A program made the translations under genes and the position numbers. The notes beneath the pieces were generated by a model. The model saw nothing but the letters and a program-made list of their open reading frames with translations, did not search any database and was not told the DNA's origin. This document shows positions 63,136 through 64,000 of a DNA stretch of 64,000 bases, piece by piece. This DNA is from Ctenosaura bakeri (lineage: Eukaryota; Chordata; Lepidosauria; Squamata; Iguanidae): the NCBI GenBank assembly GCA_948474755.1, contig CAOLHI010000056.1:744001-808000 (forward strand), read 5' to 3'. Within the stretch, counting starts at the first letter, position 1. Each line of letters begins with the position of its first letter.

Positions 63136-63658
63136 TGTCCCGAGAACGAGAGGAAAAATAAAGAAAAGCCGGCCATGAAAAACTCTGTATAGATAAGCAG
63201 AGATAGCTCCGCACAGCTGTCAAAGCATGCCAAGCTGCAGAGAACACCTTTAGCTGCAAATACACTAAGCCAGTAACGCTCACTCACTCAGCTTATAATC
63301 TTCCAATGTGGAGGCTCTTTATTCTTTGTTACAAAAATTATCCAATATTTGCAAAGTCCAGATGGCAATCCTGCATATCTAGCTTGCTCTTTCTGGCAGA
63401 TGCTCCAGCAACGTGCATCAGGCAACACATGCAATTGTTTGCTGGGATTGTGCTACCTTTATACAGACACCCAGCCAACCCTGGCCAACCCTTGCATTGT
63501 CTGCACCTGGTGCTCATCAACCGGACTCAGCACAAACTAGCTCCAGTCACATTCCTTTCCACAGGTGCACTTAACAATTAAAGCAATTAAAGCAACATGA
63601 CATTTACACTTACATCACAAAGTATTTTTCTTGAGGTTTGGTCCAACCTTTTCTGACA
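63136..63658 (-). mobile_element. Solo LTR, copy 4, a different family (nested in E)
   Basis: 523 bp from TGTCCCGAG to TTTTCTGACA with exact 5-bp duplication GGTTC (63131-63135 and 63659-63663). On the minus strand TGTATAAAGGTAGC (TATA, about 63450-63463) is followed by AAGAATAAAGAGCC (polyadenylation signal, about 63315-63328). Ends and length differ from LTRs 1-3. Confidence 0.85.
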
Positions 63659-63760
63659 GGTTCAGTTGCACAGCACTGCTGTTCAACACACAGATTATAT
63701 AGCACAGTCAGTGAGGAAATGCACATGAGGAGAATTGTTGTTTCTAAGCCCAATGTAGGA
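63659..63760 (+). repeat. Family E repeat, right part after the LTR
   Basis: Contains GTTCAACACACAGATTATAT and AGCACAGTCAGTGAGG, aligned with 7150-7190. Confidence 0.55.
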
Positions 63761-63811
63761 TCTTAGCCATTCAGTTCTTATAATATTCAGATCCAGTCTG
63801 TTATGTGGGTG

Positions 63812-63880
63812 AGGAAGGAAGGAAGGAAGGAAGGAAGGAAGGAAGGAAGGAAGGAAGGAAGGAAGGAAGGAAGGAAGGAA
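63812..63880. repeat. (GGAA)n microsatellite
   Basis: About 17 GGAA units, the same motif as at 39616. Confidence 0.95.
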
Positions 63881-64000
63881 ACATCACCTGCTTCTCCTGC
63901 CAGCCATGTTGTGAAAACAAGGGACTGCAGCACATTTCACAATGGTTGTGTGGCTGGCTATAGCTAGAAAGAACATGCTCTTGTCAACAAAGCCCTCCTG

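Overview
This window is eukaryotic, from a squamate reptile, most likely a lizard and plausibly an iguanian. The evidence is the repeat content: CR1 LINEs ending in (ATTCTATG)n tails, RTE/BovB, L2 and L1 fragments, a Sauria-type tRNA-derived SINE, a 5S-rRNA-derived SINE, and abundant small DNA transposons. I found no exon, RNA gene or intact host protein. The open reading frames I examined are either pieces of transposon proteins (mostly the C-terminal part of the CR1 reverse transcriptase) or chance frames in repeats, so no host CDS is called.

Layout. Bases 1-4560 are almost free of transposons, AT-rich and dense in homeodomain/POU-like words, and resemble conserved non-coding DNA. Bases 4560-22450 are a repeat field: two 5S-derived SINEs, many GGCC-ended foldback elements, CR1, BovB and several unnamed repeats. 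Bases 22660-24440 are again transposon-poor. Bases 24465-42600 hold the densest nesting, including two of the four solo LTRs and a hAT element split by one of them. Bases 42600-48800 form a second long transposon-poor block. Bases 48800-63900 return to repeats, ending with a triple nest (L2 split by CR1 split by a solo LTR) and a fourth solo LTR.

The strongest pattern is a set of short non-autonomous DNA transposons that differ inside but share ends of the form GGCC(A/C)TTTCYGCAC and are flanked by 3-bp duplications (TAA, TCA, TAT, TTG and similar). I call them families A (foldback), B (GC-rich with hairpins), C and D. Ends and duplication length fit the PIF/Harbinger superfamily, but no transposase is present. 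Families B, C and D repeatedly carry a near-perfect vertebrate 5' splice donor (CAG-GTAAGT or GGTAAGT). Nested insertions with exact target duplications give a local order of events.

Four solo LTRs have visible target duplications (three of 4 bp, one of 5 bp), and all lie on the minus strand. The two long transposon-poor blocks suggest the flank or intron of a developmentally regulated locus, but nothing here identifies that gene.
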